This document shows positions 43,434 through 52,717 of a DNA stretch of 64,000 nt, piece by piece. Position 1 is the stretch's first letter. Every line of letters begins with the position of its first letter. This stretch comes from Acidobacteriota bacterium (GTDB lineage Bacteria > Acidobacteriota > Vicinamibacteria > Vicinamibacterales > CAVVIG01). Below the pieces are notes generated by a model that was given only the letters and a program-made list of their open reading frames with translations, made no database searches and had not been told where the DNA came from. Location of the stretch: NCBI GenBank assembly GCA_003222395.1, contig QHWB01000038.1, positions 96,699 to 160,698 on the forward strand. The letters are read 5' to 3'. Position numbers and translations under genes: made by a program.

Positions 43434-45563
43434 TCAGAACTTCACCCGGATGCCGCCGTTGATGTTCCTCCCGTCGAGCGGCGCCCACGCGTCGACCGTC
43501 CACCGTCCGTCAACGCCCCGTGACGGACGAATGAGTGGGTCAAATTGCGTCAGGCGCACGTTGTTCAAATCCTCAACGTTGACGAACACCCGCACCTTTC
43601 CGAACGCGCGCTCGGCAAGGAGTCCAATTGTCGTAAACGGCACGCTCTCATCTCGAAAGGGATTCGCCTCGAGCCGCTGTCGCCCGGTGTAAAACCACTC
43701 CACCACGAATCGCCCAACGTCTTCGTCTTCCACGCCGCCGAGCAGCGTCACGGAATTGCGCGGCGTCAACGGCACCTCTTCGAACGCGGTGCTCTCGAAT
43801 TCACGGGCGCGCACGAACCCGTAGACTGCCGTGAGCGACAGCGGCGCCTTGCGCCATGTCGCCAGCAGTTCGGCGCCGACGTTCGACGATGCGAACGGCT
43901 GATTTGCGAGCACATAGGCGGTCGTGCGTTCAACGAACAACGGGTCGTGGATACGCGAGGCGAACAGTGTTGCCGTCGCGGAGAGCGCGCCAAGGGTTCG
44001 GGTCACGTCGAATGACGCGCTGTCGCCGGTTTCCGCTTTCAAGGGTCCGCGAACGGTGAGTCGTGACAAGCCGGCGGCTTCTGTCTCTTCCGTCAGCGCC
44101 GACGATGGGAAGAAGCCGGTCCCCACCGACAAGCGACTCGCCCAGCCGCCAGAGCGAAAGAGCGCGGAAATCCGTGGGCTGATGAACGTGCCGTATGCGC
44201 TGTGATGGTCGACTCGCGCACTGGCCGATACGGACAACCAGGGCGTCAGGTCCACATCGTCTTGAGCGAACACACCGGGCGTGGTGAACGTATAGCCGAA
44301 CTGCGGCAACTCTTTTGGACTGAACGCATCGCGGTCGAATGCCGCGCCGACGACCACGGTATGCCGTCCGAACTTGCGCCGCGCCGACGTTTCACCGAAG
44401 AACGTGTCGCGGGTGTCGCGCTCGCGCACGTCACCAAGCCCATGGTCGTGAGACAGCCATGTACCGCTGACGCGAACCGAGACGACGTAGGCGTCCGACA
44501 GCAGCGTTTGACCGACGATCGCGACATCGTAGCGCCCCGTGTCGAGCGTTTCTCGATATGGTGCGTGCGTGGCGGAAATCACTGCCGCGTCGATCGTGCC
44601 GCCGGCCCGCGATTCTGCCGCGGCACCTGCCGTGATGAATAACGATGTGCCGCTGTGATTATCCCAAAACACACGTGGGCGGATTTCCGATCGGTGGTAA
44701 CCCGGCAAATCCGCCCAACCGTCGCCATCAATATCGTTTGCCTCGTGCCAATGTCCGCCGGCGAGCAACGTTCCTCCCCACCCGCCACTGAAGGGCTGCG
44801 AGAAGTATGCGACGGCATCCGTCTCGCCACGGCTCGACCGGTTCACGATGACCTCTCGCACGCGTTCGGTCGGACGTCGAGCGATCAGGTTCACCACGCC
44901 GCCCATCGCGCCGGCACCGTAGAGCGCCGACGCCACGCCTTTGATGACCTCGACTTGACCTAGATCGACGGGTGGAATTTGGAGTAATCCGAGGCCGCCG
45001 ACCTGTTCGCCGAATAACGGCAGTCCATCGGACAGGAAACGGGTGTAGCGTCCGCGCATTCCCTGAATTCGCACGCTCGCCGCGCCGAGAGACGGCGAGG
45101 AGATGGCGACGTGCAGGCCGCCCATCTCACGGAGCATGTTCACGACGTCGCCTGGTCCCTGCATGACCTGCTCTTGGACTTCTTCGGTATTCAGGACTTC
45201 GACACGCATGGGCACATCTTCAAGGCGCTTGTCCGTGCGAGTCGCGGAGACCGTCACGTGTTCCTCGACGGACGCGCCACGATTCAATGTGATCACGACT
45301 GGCTGCTGCTGATTCGCCTGCACGTCGACCGATGCCGACGCGGCGGCAAAGCCGTCCTTGACGACGACGATATCGACGTGACCGGCCGGCACGGTGACGA
45401 GCGCAATGCCTTGCGCGTCCGTCTTGTGTGTCGTTCCGTTCACAGACACGCCCGCGGCCGAAACGGGACCGTCGTCGGTCCGAACCTCGATGCGAACGGT
45501 CGCGGTTTGCGCAAATGCCGTCGCCACGTTCAGCGCGAGCATTCCAACCAGCACGCCACGCAT
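43434..45563 (-). CDS. TonB-dependent receptor, paralogue B
   Basis: A 709-residue receptor. Signal peptide (GVLVGMLALNVATAFAQ), carboxypeptidase-regulatory domain, EEHVTVSATRTDKRLEDVPM linker, plug (MRGRYTRFLSDGLPLFGEQ) and barrel ending GGIRVKF. It is so similar to the receptor at 32.7-34.8 kb that the two are certainly recent or conserved duplicates; differences concentrate in the barrel loops. The start at 45563 is the first Met before the signal peptide. A possible small membrane protein gene precedes it by about 95 bases on the same strand. Ligand unknown. Confidence 0.9.
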   Translation of the reverse strand: MRGVLVGMLALNVATAFAQTATVRIEVRTDDGPVSAAGVSVNGTTHKTDAQGIALVTVPAGHVDIVVVKDGFAAASASVDVQANQQQPVVITLNRGASVEEHVTVSATRTDKRLEDVPMRVEVLNTEEVQEQVMQGPGDVVNMLREMGGLHVAISSPSLGAASVRIQGMRGRYTRFLSDGLPLFGEQVGGLGLLQIPPVDLGQVEVIKGVASALYGAGAMGGVVNLIARRPTERVREVIVNRSSRGETDAVAYFSQPFSGGWGGTLLAGGHWHEANDIDGDGWADLPGYHRSEIRPRVFWDNHSGTSLFITAGAAAESRAGGTIDAAVISATHAPYRETLDTGRYDVAIVGQTLLSDAYVVSVRVSGTWLSHDHGLGDVRERDTRDTFFGETSARRKFGRHTVVVGAAFDRDAFSPKELPQFGYTFTTPGVFAQDDVDLTPWLSVSASARVDHHSAYGTFISPRISALFRSGGWASRLSVGTGFFPSSALTEETEAAGLSRLTVRGPLKAETGDSASFDVTRTLGALSATATLFASRIHDPLFVERTTAYVLANQPFASSNVGAELLATWRKAPLSLTAVYGFVRAREFESTAFEEVPLTPRNSVTLLGGVEDEDVGRFVVEWFYTGRQRLEANPFRDESVPFTTIGLLAERAFGKVRVFVNVEDLNNVRLTQFDPLIRPSRGVDGRWTVDAWAPLDGRNINGGIRVKF

Positions 45564-45658
45564 ACACGTCTCCACGCGAGCACGGATTGAGATGACGGCT
45601 CTCGCGTGCGAAGACGCACACCACAGCCGCCAGGAGATGCAGCGCGAGCGTGAGGGGA

Positions 45659-45994
45659 CTAAATGCGAAGCGCGAGCGGCGGACTGCCGTTCGGCGTCGG
45701 CTGGATGAAGCAAAGTTCGCGCAACGGCGCGAACGACACGTGGGGGCGAGCGATCAGGCAGGCAGTTCTTAGCCGACAAACACGTCGGAGCATCTGGGCA
45801 GCAGCAACGAACCCGATGCCGATGCACACCGCGACGATGACGAGATTGCTTTCCGTATCGTTACCATCTTGTGCCGTGCGGTCCCATCGGTCGAACATCT
45901 CGGCAATCGGCGCACCGATGCACACCGACAGGAGGATGGCTCCGAAGAGTCGCCGCAGCCGCGTCCGCACGAATTCGATGGTAGCACTGAACAC
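45659..45994 (-). CDS. Small membrane protein upstream of TonB receptor B
   Basis: About 111 residues with two hydrophobic helices (RLFGAILLSVCIGAPIAEMF and LVIVAVCIGIGFVAAAQML) separated by DRWDRTAQDGNDTES. The end, NGSPPLALRI, recalls the Pro-rich end of the protein before receptor A. The start is a GTG without a clear ribosome site, so the exact N-terminus is uncertain. It would be co-transcribed with the receptor gene. The function is unknown. Confidence 0.5.
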   Translation of the reverse strand: MFSATIEFVRTRLRRLFGAILLSVCIGAPIAEMFDRWDRTAQDGNDTESNLVIVAVCIGIGFVAAAQMLRRVCRLRTACLIARPHVSFAPLRELCFIQPTPNGSPPLALRI

Positions 45995-46174
45995 GGCGTG
46001 CTATCGCAAATTAACAACCCTTTGCATCTCACGGGTGAAGAACAGACCGCTCCGCATTACCACGTAAGCAACAAGGCTGATCAGCAGAAGTCGCCGGACC
46101 GCAGGGCCATTCCAGGCCGGGAAGAGTGTTGAAAGGAACAAGATAGTGATGAGGAGGTTCTCGAGATGTTCGCG

Positions 46175-46378
46175 TTACCGCATGCGATCGGCCACGTCAG
46201 GCATCATGGCCATCGCCGCCTGGGCGGCTTTCTGAATCTCCGCGAGATCCGCGCGACGCGGATCGTCCTCCGCCGATTCGGCGATCAATAGCTCACAGAA
46301 TCCACAGATGATGCAGATGTAGTTCTTCAGCCGATGGATCAGATCTGATTCCTCTGCAGTCCCTGTACTTGTTGCCAT
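46175..46378 (-). CDS. Stand-alone HisKA-like dimerisation domain microprotein
   Basis: A 67-residue protein consisting almost entirely of a helical hairpin resembling a histidine-kinase DHp domain: LIHRLKNYICIICGFCELLI lines up with the HDFNNLLTIINGYSEML type, keeping the His and the Asn four residues later. No ATPase domain follows. AAGGA lies seven bases before the ATG at 46378; a TTG six codons upstream is an alternative. It sits 80 bases downstream of the hybrid kinase on the same strand. It could be a phosphotransfer element or a decoy dimer partner, or a remnant. Confidence 0.5.
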   Translation of the reverse strand: MATSTGTAEESDLIHRLKNYICIICGFCELLIAESAEDDPRRADLAEIQKAAQAAMAMMPDVADRMR

Positions 46379-46459
46379 CTGGTCATCCTTATCCAAACTC
46401 GGGTCACCTCAGACGTGTTGCGTCATGGATCGAGTGTGCGCGCATGCTGACTGAGGTCA

Positions 46460-48811
46460 TCATCGCCGCGCGGCGCGCCGCTCTTCCGATAGCTGCAGCA
46501 TCTGATCGAGCGTGTCCAAGACCTTCCGCACATCGAACGGTTTGGTGAGGTACGCGGCTGCGCCGGAGGCCAGCGCGCGTCGCATCTGCGCGGGGGTGGC
46601 GTCGGCGGTGAGGATGACGACCGGAATCTGTCGAATCGCAGGATCGCCCCATAACTGCCGTAACACGTCCTCGCCCGACATGTCTGGGAGATGGAGATCG
46701 AGAAAGATGACATCCGGATCCCGATCGCGCGCGATCGCGAGCCCCGACTCGCCATCCGGCGCATGCAGCACGGTGATCTTCGGACGGCGTGCGAGTAGCC
46801 GTGTCATCAGACGAACGTTAGATACGTTGTCTTCGACGTACAGGATGGTGCCCGATCGAGGCGTCGCGGGCCGCAGCAGTCCGTCATGTGTCGCGACCCG
46901 CACCGTGACAGCCGCTTCACGCGAGAGTGTGAGCTCAATCCAAAAGGTGGACCCGCGGTCGATCTCGCTCTCAGCGCCCATCGAGGCGCCCATCGCTTCG
47001 GCGAGACCGCGCGACAGCGCAAGGCCGAGCCCGGTACCCTCGGTGGCCGTCGTTTCGGCGCCGAGACGCTCGAACGGGTTGAAGAGCAGCCGCATCTTGT
47101 CCGGTCGTATTCCGGCGCCGGTATCCGTGACCTTGATCCGGAACCTGTCGGGTGACACGCAGTCGAAACCCACCGTTACCCGGCCGTTCGGCCGGTTGTA
47201 CTTGACGGCGTTCGAGATGAGATTCAACAGAATCTGCCGCAAGCGCTGACGGTCGGCGACCACCGCGAGCGAGGGATCGATTTCGTCGACCACGAGCAGA
47301 ATTTTTCGTTCGGCCGCGAGCGGCTCGACGAGATCGACGACATGCCACGTGATGTCGCGCACACCGACGGGCTCGAGCGACAAGGAGAGGCGGCCGGCCT
47401 CGATTCGGGAGATGTCGAGCACTTCGTTGACGAGATCGAGCAGGTGCTGCCCGCCTTTGAGGATCTGCTGGACGTTGTCGCGGGGCTCGTCGCCGAGCGG
47501 CTCGCTGGTCAGCAGTTGCGCGAAACCGAGCACCGCGTTCAACGGCGTCCGGAGCTCGTGACTCATCCGCGAGAGAAAGTCGCTCTTCGCGTGATTCGCG
47601 CGCTCCGCTTCTTCCCTCGCCTGTCGCACGGCAGCTTCGGCGCGTTTCTGCTCGGTGATGTCGCGGATGAATGCGTTGAAGGTCAGCTGTCCTCGGTCCC
47701 CTGTCGGCCAAATCGTCAGTTCGACCGGAAACTCGGATCCGTCGCGGCGGAGCCCGCTCAATTCAAGACGCTGATGCAGCATCCGCGCATCGCCGGTCTC
47801 GACAAACCGCGCGAAGCCGCGGCGATGCTGTTCGCGGTAGGATTCGGGCACGATCGTATCGACCAGAATGCGTCCGAGCGCCTCCTCGCGTGGCCACCCG
47901 AACATCGCCTCGGCGCGCGTGTTCCATTCGACGATGCGGCCGCCGGTGTCGGCGCCCACGAACGCGTCGTTTGCCGTCCGCAGAATGGCCCGGGTCCGCT
48001 CCTCGCTTTCGAGGAGGGCTTGCTCGGCGGTGCGACGGTCGCTGATGTCGATGCAGTACCAGAGAATGCGCATCGGCCGGCCGGTGTCGCTGTATTCGAC
48101 ATGCATCAGGCTGAAAAACCAGCGATACCGTCCGTCGGCGGACCGGAACCGGTACTCCTGCGGAATCTGGACGGTGTGCGACTCGAGCGCCTCGCGCAGA
48201 TGACCGGCCGCCCGTTCGAGATCGTCCTGGTGCAGCAGCGTGCGCCAGAAGTTGCGGACGCCGACAATTTCGCGCTGGTTGTAGCCGAGCAGACGGTTGA
48301 CATTGGGGCTTGCATACGTGATGCGGAACTCGCGCGGATCGATCCGAAAGATCATCGACGGGCTTGCCGCGATCAGATCTTCCAGGAAGAGTTTTGCCTC
48401 CTGCGCGCGGGCGTTTTCGCGCCGCACCTGTGCTTCGCCGAGGGCGCGATTGACGGCGGATCCAAGTCTCGCAAGCCGCTGTTTGACCACGTAATCAGTG
48501 GCACCGGCCTTCAGCCGCTCGACGGCGATCTCTTCGCCCAACGTGCCCGAGACGAAGATGAACGGGACGTCCGGCGCTCGCTCGACAGTCAACGCGAGCG
48601 CGGCCTGACCATTGAAGGTGGGAAGACGATCGTCCGCCAGAATCACATCGAACCCGCCGGAGTCCAGGGCGTCCGCGAACGCGTCGCGAGTGTCGACCAC
48701 CACGATGTCGCACGTCAGGCCCTGCGAGCGCAGCGTCTCGGCGACCAGTTCGCGATCGACTGGATCGTCCTCGACGTGCAGCACGCGCAGCGATTCCCGA
48801 CGATCAGTCAC
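46460..48811 (-). CDS. Hybrid histidine kinase (REC-PAS-PAS-HisKA-HATPase-REC)
   Basis: A 783-residue protein with receivers at both ends. The first (1-120) has VEDDPVDRELV and DVILADDRLP; two PAS domains follow; the HisKA acceptor is in LSRMSHELRTPLNAVLGFAQL; the ATPase core has NLISNAVKYNRPNG and GTGLGLALSRGL; the last receiver has VEDNVSN, DVIFLDLHLPD and LTKPFD. The GTG at 48811 overlaps the stop of the upstream CheY-like gene by 8 bases and is favoured; a longer frame to 48922 encodes a low-complexity Ser/Arg stretch. It is the third kinase-linked gene of an overlapping operon. Confidence 0.88.
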   Translation of the reverse strand: MTDRRESLRVLHVEDDPVDRELVAETLRSQGLTCDIVVVDTRDAFADALDSGGFDVILADDRLPTFNGQAALALTVERAPDVPFIFVSGTLGEEIAVERLKAGATDYVVKQRLARLGSAVNRALGEAQVRRENARAQEAKLFLEDLIAASPSMIFRIDPREFRITYASPNVNRLLGYNQREIVGVRNFWRTLLHQDDLERAAGHLREALESHTVQIPQEYRFRSADGRYRWFFSLMHVEYSDTGRPMRILWYCIDISDRRTAEQALLESEERTRAILRTANDAFVGADTGGRIVEWNTRAEAMFGWPREEALGRILVDTIVPESYREQHRRGFARFVETGDARMLHQRLELSGLRRDGSEFPVELTIWPTGDRGQLTFNAFIRDITEQKRAEAAVRQAREEAERANHAKSDFLSRMSHELRTPLNAVLGFAQLLTSEPLGDEPRDNVQQILKGGQHLLDLVNEVLDISRIEAGRLSLSLEPVGVRDITWHVVDLVEPLAAERKILLVVDEIDPSLAVVADRQRLRQILLNLISNAVKYNRPNGRVTVGFDCVSPDRFRIKVTDTGAGIRPDKMRLLFNPFERLGAETTATEGTGLGLALSRGLAEAMGASMGAESEIDRGSTFWIELTLSREAAVTVRVATHDGLLRPATPRSGTILYVEDNVSNVRLMTRLLARRPKITVLHAPDGESGLAIARDRDPDVIFLDLHLPDMSGEDVLRQLWGDPAIRQIPVVILTADATPAQMRRALASGAAAYLTKPFDVRKVLDTLDQMLQLSEERRAARR

Positions 48812-49268
48812 GGGTCGGTCCCGCCGTGCGCTGTGGCGGCGGCTCGTTGATGACTGCCCAGAACCCGCCGAGCAGCTTGACGGCGTCGATGAACTCGTGG
48901 AAGCCGACCGGCTTGACGACATAGGCGTTCACGCCGAGCTCGTAACTCCGCACCAGATCCTGTTCCTCGCGCGACGAAGTCAACATGACCACGGGAATGC
49001 TCTTGAGCGATGAATCGGCTTTGATCTGGCGGAGAACCTCGATGCCATCGACCTTGGGCATCTTGAGATCGAGCAGCACGAGCGCAGGATTGGCCCCGGC
49101 GCGTCCCGCAAATCGGTTCCGCTTGTGCAAGTAGTCGAGCGCTTCCGCGCCGTCGCGGACCACCACGATTTCGTTGACGATGTGGTTTTCGCGCAGCGCG
49201 TTGAGCGTCAGTTCGACGTCGTTCGCGTTGTCCTCGGCGAGGACGATCTGCCTCAAGTCCGCGATCAT
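48804..49268 (-). CDS. CheY/Rcp1-like single-domain response regulator
   Basis: A 154-residue receiver-only protein. Acidic pocket LAEDNANDVELT, acceptor Asp in LVLLDLKMPKVDG, and Lys in YVVKPVGFHEF. This subtype (Rcp1-like) usually partners with phytochrome-like or PAS kinases and passes phosphate on without binding DNA. Its ATG abuts the stop of the sensor kinase gene (TAAATG) and its end overlaps the hybrid kinase, so it may connect the two. Confidence 0.92.
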   Translation of the reverse strand: MIADLRQIVLAEDNANDVELTLNALRENHIVNEIVVVRDGAEALDYLHKRNRFAGRAGANPALVLLDLKMPKVDGIEVLRQIKADSSLKSIPVVMLTSSREEQDLVRSYELGVNAYVVKPVGFHEFIDAVKLLGGFWAVINEPPPQRTAGPTRD

Positions 49269-51425
49269 TTACGCCGTTCCTCCCTGGGGCAACGACACGT
49301 AAAAGGTCGCGCCGCCGTCCACCACGCCTTCGCCCCACACCTTGCCGCCATGGCGGTGAACGATGCGGCGCACGTTGGCCAGTCCGATACCGGTACCCTC
49401 GAACTCGTCGCTGCTGTGCAATCGTTGAAAGACGCCGAATAATTTGTCCGCGTAGGCCATGTCGAAGCCGACGCCGTTGTCGCGCACGTACACGACCGTC
49501 TCGGTGGATCCGGCCCCGTCGACGTTCACCTCGATCACGGGGTGCGGACGGTTCGAGCTGTACTTCACCGCGTTCGAAAGCAGGTTGACGAAGACGAGGC
49601 GCAGCATCGACGGATCGCCCTGCACGTGTGGCAGTGGGCGCACATCCCACCTGATGTCTTTGCGAGCCTCTCGGCTGACCTCGAGTACCGCCTCGCGCAC
49701 GACGACGTCGAGGTCCACCTCACGCCGATCGAACGCGGCGCGGCCGGTGCGCGAGAATGACAGGAGGTCGTCAATCAGCCGGCCCATGTGCGTCGCAGCC
49801 TTGCTGATCGTTTTCACGTAGCGCCGGTCCTGCTCCTCCATCCGGCCGTTCGCAGATTGCTCGAGCAGCGTGGCGAAACCGACAACGTGACGGAGCGGCG
49901 CGCGCAGGTCGTGCGATACGGAGTAGCTGAACGACTCGAGTTCGTCGTTGATCACGTTCAACTCGGATACGTGGCGTGCGAGAGCCTCGGTGGCGCGCTT
50001 CTCGTCGGTCACATCGCGAGCCGCCGCGTAGATCAGCCCCTGCTCGCCGGCCGCCGCTGACTTCCAACTGAGCCAGCGATACGACCCGTCCTTTGCGCGG
50101 TAACGGTTTTCGAATCGAACGGTGATGCCACCAGCCGCCAGGCCCGCCGCCTCGTGGGCCGTTGCCGCCCGGTCGTCGGGATGAACCAAATCCATGTACG
50201 GCATCGAGGTGAGCTCGTCTGCCGACCATCCGAGCGTTTCTTCCCACGCCGGGTTGACCCGTTGAAAGCGGCCATCGGTTCCGGCAATGCACAGCAGGTC
50301 GATCGAGAGCGAAAAGAATCGATCGAGGGTCGCGGTGCGCTCGCGCACGCGCGATTCCAGTTCGTCGTGATCGGCCGCGACCCGTTCGGTCATCGCGTTG
50401 AAGGCATCGGCGAGCTGTCCAATCTCGTCGCCGCGACGAGCGGTGCGGACCCGCCGCGTGTATTCGCCGGACGCAATCGCGGCCGTAGCCGTCGTGAGAT
50501 CGTGGAGCGGTGTCGTGATGCGCGCGCTCACGACGCTGATCAAAAGGGCCGACAGCCCGATGGCGATCAACCCGAACACCACCATCCGTCGCTGCATGGC
50601 GTACGCGGGTGCGAGGATGCGGTCGCGCGGGAACTCGATCCACGCCGCCCATGGCGTCCCAGCGACCACGCTGACCGCTCCCAGTCGGCGCTCCCCGCTC
50701 GCCGTCCGGTACTCGACGACTCCGTTCCGTGTCGGGTCGATGGGAGGCTGAGGCACGACCTTGGAGAAGTTCGTCCAGATGCCGCCGCTCTGATGTCCGA
50801 CCGCGACGAGCGCGCCGTTGCCGACCAGGCGATTCAACGTGTCAGTCGTCTGGGCCGTCGTCAACGTCCGGCGTACGACGATGTAGCCGAGCGGTCTGCC
50901 CGCAGCCGGGTTCCCTCCGTTTGCGGGCGGCGTCTGGTCGAGGATTTCGGTGACCAATCCGTAGAAAACCGTGTCGTGCGAGCGCTGAAAGGTCGAGAGA
51001 CCTGGAACGAGCGGTACCGTTGCGTCCAGAGGCACAGCCTTGCCACGGGCGGGTCCGACCTCCAGCACGCGTTCGCCGCCGGCAGTCCTCAATTCGACGG
51101 GGGGCTGTGCCGCGACCGCGAGCGGTGTCAACAGCTCACGCACCGCGGCGGCATCGGTCGATGGATTGGCGACAAAGCGCCGCACCGCCGGGTCACTCGC
51201 GATGCGGCGGCCTTCGTTGGTGCCCCGCGCGGCGCCCTGAGCCAGAATCGCACCGAGTTGATCGGCGGCGGTTTGCGCCCGTTCGCTGCCCGCGCGCAAC
51301 AAGCCCTTTTCGATTTCGCGATTGATGACCCAGAACACGGTGACCAACACCAGCGCGATCAGGCCGGACATCAGGAGCGGCAGCCGCAGTCGAAGAGATC
51401 GCCAGAGAGGAAGCGACCGGCTCAT
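49269..51425 (-). CDS. Transmembrane sensor histidine kinase with HAMP and PAS
   Basis: A 718-residue kinase. Two transmembrane helices (about 15-37 and 283-303) bracket a periplasmic sensor domain. HAMP (about 305-360, ITTPLHDLTTATAAIASGEY), a PAS domain (about 375-495) and HisKA (YSVSHDLRAPLRHVVGFATL) follow, with HATPase motifs LLSNAVKYSSN and GTGIGLANVRRI. The start at 51425 overlaps the HD-GYP regulator stop as ATGA; upstream in-frame sequence is low-complexity and rejected. The kinase probably phosphorylates the neighbouring receiver-only protein. Confidence 0.9.
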   Translation of the reverse strand: MSRSLPLWRSLRLRLPLLMSGLIALVLVTVFWVINREIEKGLLRAGSERAQTAADQLGAILAQGAARGTNEGRRIASDPAVRRFVANPSTDAAAVRELLTPLAVAAQPPVELRTAGGERVLEVGPARGKAVPLDATVPLVPGLSTFQRSHDTVFYGLVTEILDQTPPANGGNPAAGRPLGYIVVRRTLTTAQTTDTLNRLVGNGALVAVGHQSGGIWTNFSKVVPQPPIDPTRNGVVEYRTASGERRLGAVSVVAGTPWAAWIEFPRDRILAPAYAMQRRMVVFGLIAIGLSALLISVVSARITTPLHDLTTATAAIASGEYTRRVRTARRGDEIGQLADAFNAMTERVAADHDELESRVRERTATLDRFFSLSIDLLCIAGTDGRFQRVNPAWEETLGWSADELTSMPYMDLVHPDDRAATAHEAAGLAAGGITVRFENRYRAKDGSYRWLSWKSAAAGEQGLIYAAARDVTDEKRATEALARHVSELNVINDELESFSYSVSHDLRAPLRHVVGFATLLEQSANGRMEEQDRRYVKTISKAATHMGRLIDDLLSFSRTGRAAFDRREVDLDVVVREAVLEVSREARKDIRWDVRPLPHVQGDPSMLRLVFVNLLSNAVKYSSNRPHPVIEVNVDGAGSTETVVYVRDNGVGFDMAYADKLFGVFQRLHSSDEFEGTGIGLANVRRIVHRHGGKVWGEGVVDGGATFYVSLPQGGTA

Positions 51426-52495
51426 CGTAGGTCCTTCGGGGCGCCGGGTCGAAACAGTTCGCCATGGGTTTCGCGCAGGACGGTGATGAAGACCTCGACC
51501 AGATTGGCGCGCCGCCAGCCGCGACTGACCTCGTTTTCGAGTTCCCGGCAGGCGTCGTCCAGCGTCATCGCCGCGCGGTACGGTCGATCGGTCGTGAGCG
51601 CGTCGAAGACGTCGACCACGCTCATGATTTGCGCGAGCAACGGAATGTCCTCTCCGCCGAGTCCATCCGGATACCCGGTGCCGTCGAACCGTTCGTGATG
51701 GTGGCGGATGATTGGCCGGACGCGTTTCAGCGAGCGCAACGGAGCGCACAGGCGATCGCCGATCACCGTGTGCTGCTTCATGACGTCGAATTCGGAGGGC
51801 GTCAGTCGAGCCGGTTTCAGCAACACGGCGTCGGGCACGCCAACCTTACCGATGTCGTGCAGAACTCCGCCGCGGCGCAACGCCTCGACATCCTCGGCCT
51901 GTAATCCAAGCGCCTCACCAACGGCGACCGCAGACGTCGCCAGCCGTTGACAGTGTCCATCGGTGTACGCGTCGCGGGCTTCGATCGTGAGGGCAAGGCT
52001 CATAATGACCGACTGCGCCGAATCGAGTTCGTCGGTATAACGTTTCAGCCGGAAGAGTGAACGCACGCGCGCGAGCAATTCTTGCGGATTCGGCGGCTTG
52101 CTCAAGAAGTCGTCGGCGCCCGCTTCGATGCCGCGAATCCGATCCTCGGCGTTCTGGAGCGCTGTCACGAGGACAACTGGGATCAGCCGTGTGCCCGGGT
52201 CGGATTTGATCGCGCGACAGACATCGAGGCCGGAGCGTCCGGGCATCATCACGTCGAGCAGCGCCACATCCGGCTGCTCGCGTGCGATGAGCTCTAACGC
52301 ATCGGCGCCGTTGTCGGCGCGAATCACACGATGGCCGTCACGGGCGAGCAGGCGGGCGAGGTACTCGGCGACGGCCGGCGTATCATCTGCGACGACCACC
52401 GTCCCACCTGATTCCGATGGCAGCGGATGATGCCCCGTCGCCTGGCTGTCTTGGCCCTGGGATCGGTCCTGAAAGTTCGAGCTCACGGACACCAT
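51422..52495 (-). CDS. Response regulator with HD-GYP phosphodiesterase (RpfG-like)
   Basis: A 357-residue regulator. Receiver domain about 30-145 (VVVADDTPAV, Asp in VALLDVMMPG, Lys in DFLSKPPNP), then HD-GYP. The signature is complete: VLHDIGKVGVP, HHHERFDGTGYPDGLGGE and DVFDALTTDRPYR. It should hydrolyse c-di-GMP when phosphorylated or dimerised. It is first in a four-gene overlapping operon with two kinases and a CheY-like protein. No ribosome site is obvious before the ATG; a GTG two codons later is possible. Confidence 0.92.
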   Translation of the reverse strand: MVSVSSNFQDRSQGQDSQATGHHPLPSESGGTVVVADDTPAVAEYLARLLARDGHRVIRADNGADALELIAREQPDVALLDVMMPGRSGLDVCRAIKSDPGTRLIPVVLVTALQNAEDRIRGIEAGADDFLSKPPNPQELLARVRSLFRLKRYTDELDSAQSVIMSLALTIEARDAYTDGHCQRLATSAVAVGEALGLQAEDVEALRRGGVLHDIGKVGVPDAVLLKPARLTPSEFDVMKQHTVIGDRLCAPLRSLKRVRPIIRHHHERFDGTGYPDGLGGEDIPLLAQIMSVVDVFDALTTDRPYRAAMTLDDACRELENEVSRGWRRANLVEVFITVLRETHGELFRPGAPKDLR

Positions 52496-52568
52496 CAGAG
52501 GAAGCGGACTACCTGTGTCAGGTTTCGGTAATCGCGCCCTAGGACATTAGGTGCGAAGGATGTAACTC

Positions 52569-52700
52569 GTGTCTGCCGATTGCACGGAACTGCGCGAGCC
52601 GGCTACGCGTGCCAGCGACGAGATCGGCGATGATGCGTTTCATCAGATGGAAGAGGAATTGGATTGGATCGAAATGGCTGACGGCGGGAAGGGAGAATGA
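52569..52700 (+). pseudogene. Possible C-terminal tail remnant of a cation:proton antiporter
   Basis: A 43-codon frame (GTG start) ending just before Lon. The segment ASDEIGDDAFHQMEEELDWI resembles the conserved C-terminal tail of CPA1-type Na+/H+ antiporters, where an Asp/Ala-rich start leads to an EEELD helix. The membrane part is absent, so it would be a leftover 3' end. The similarity is short and from memory. Confidence 0.3.
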
Positions 52701-52717
52701 CCGCCTCGTTAAGCCGC

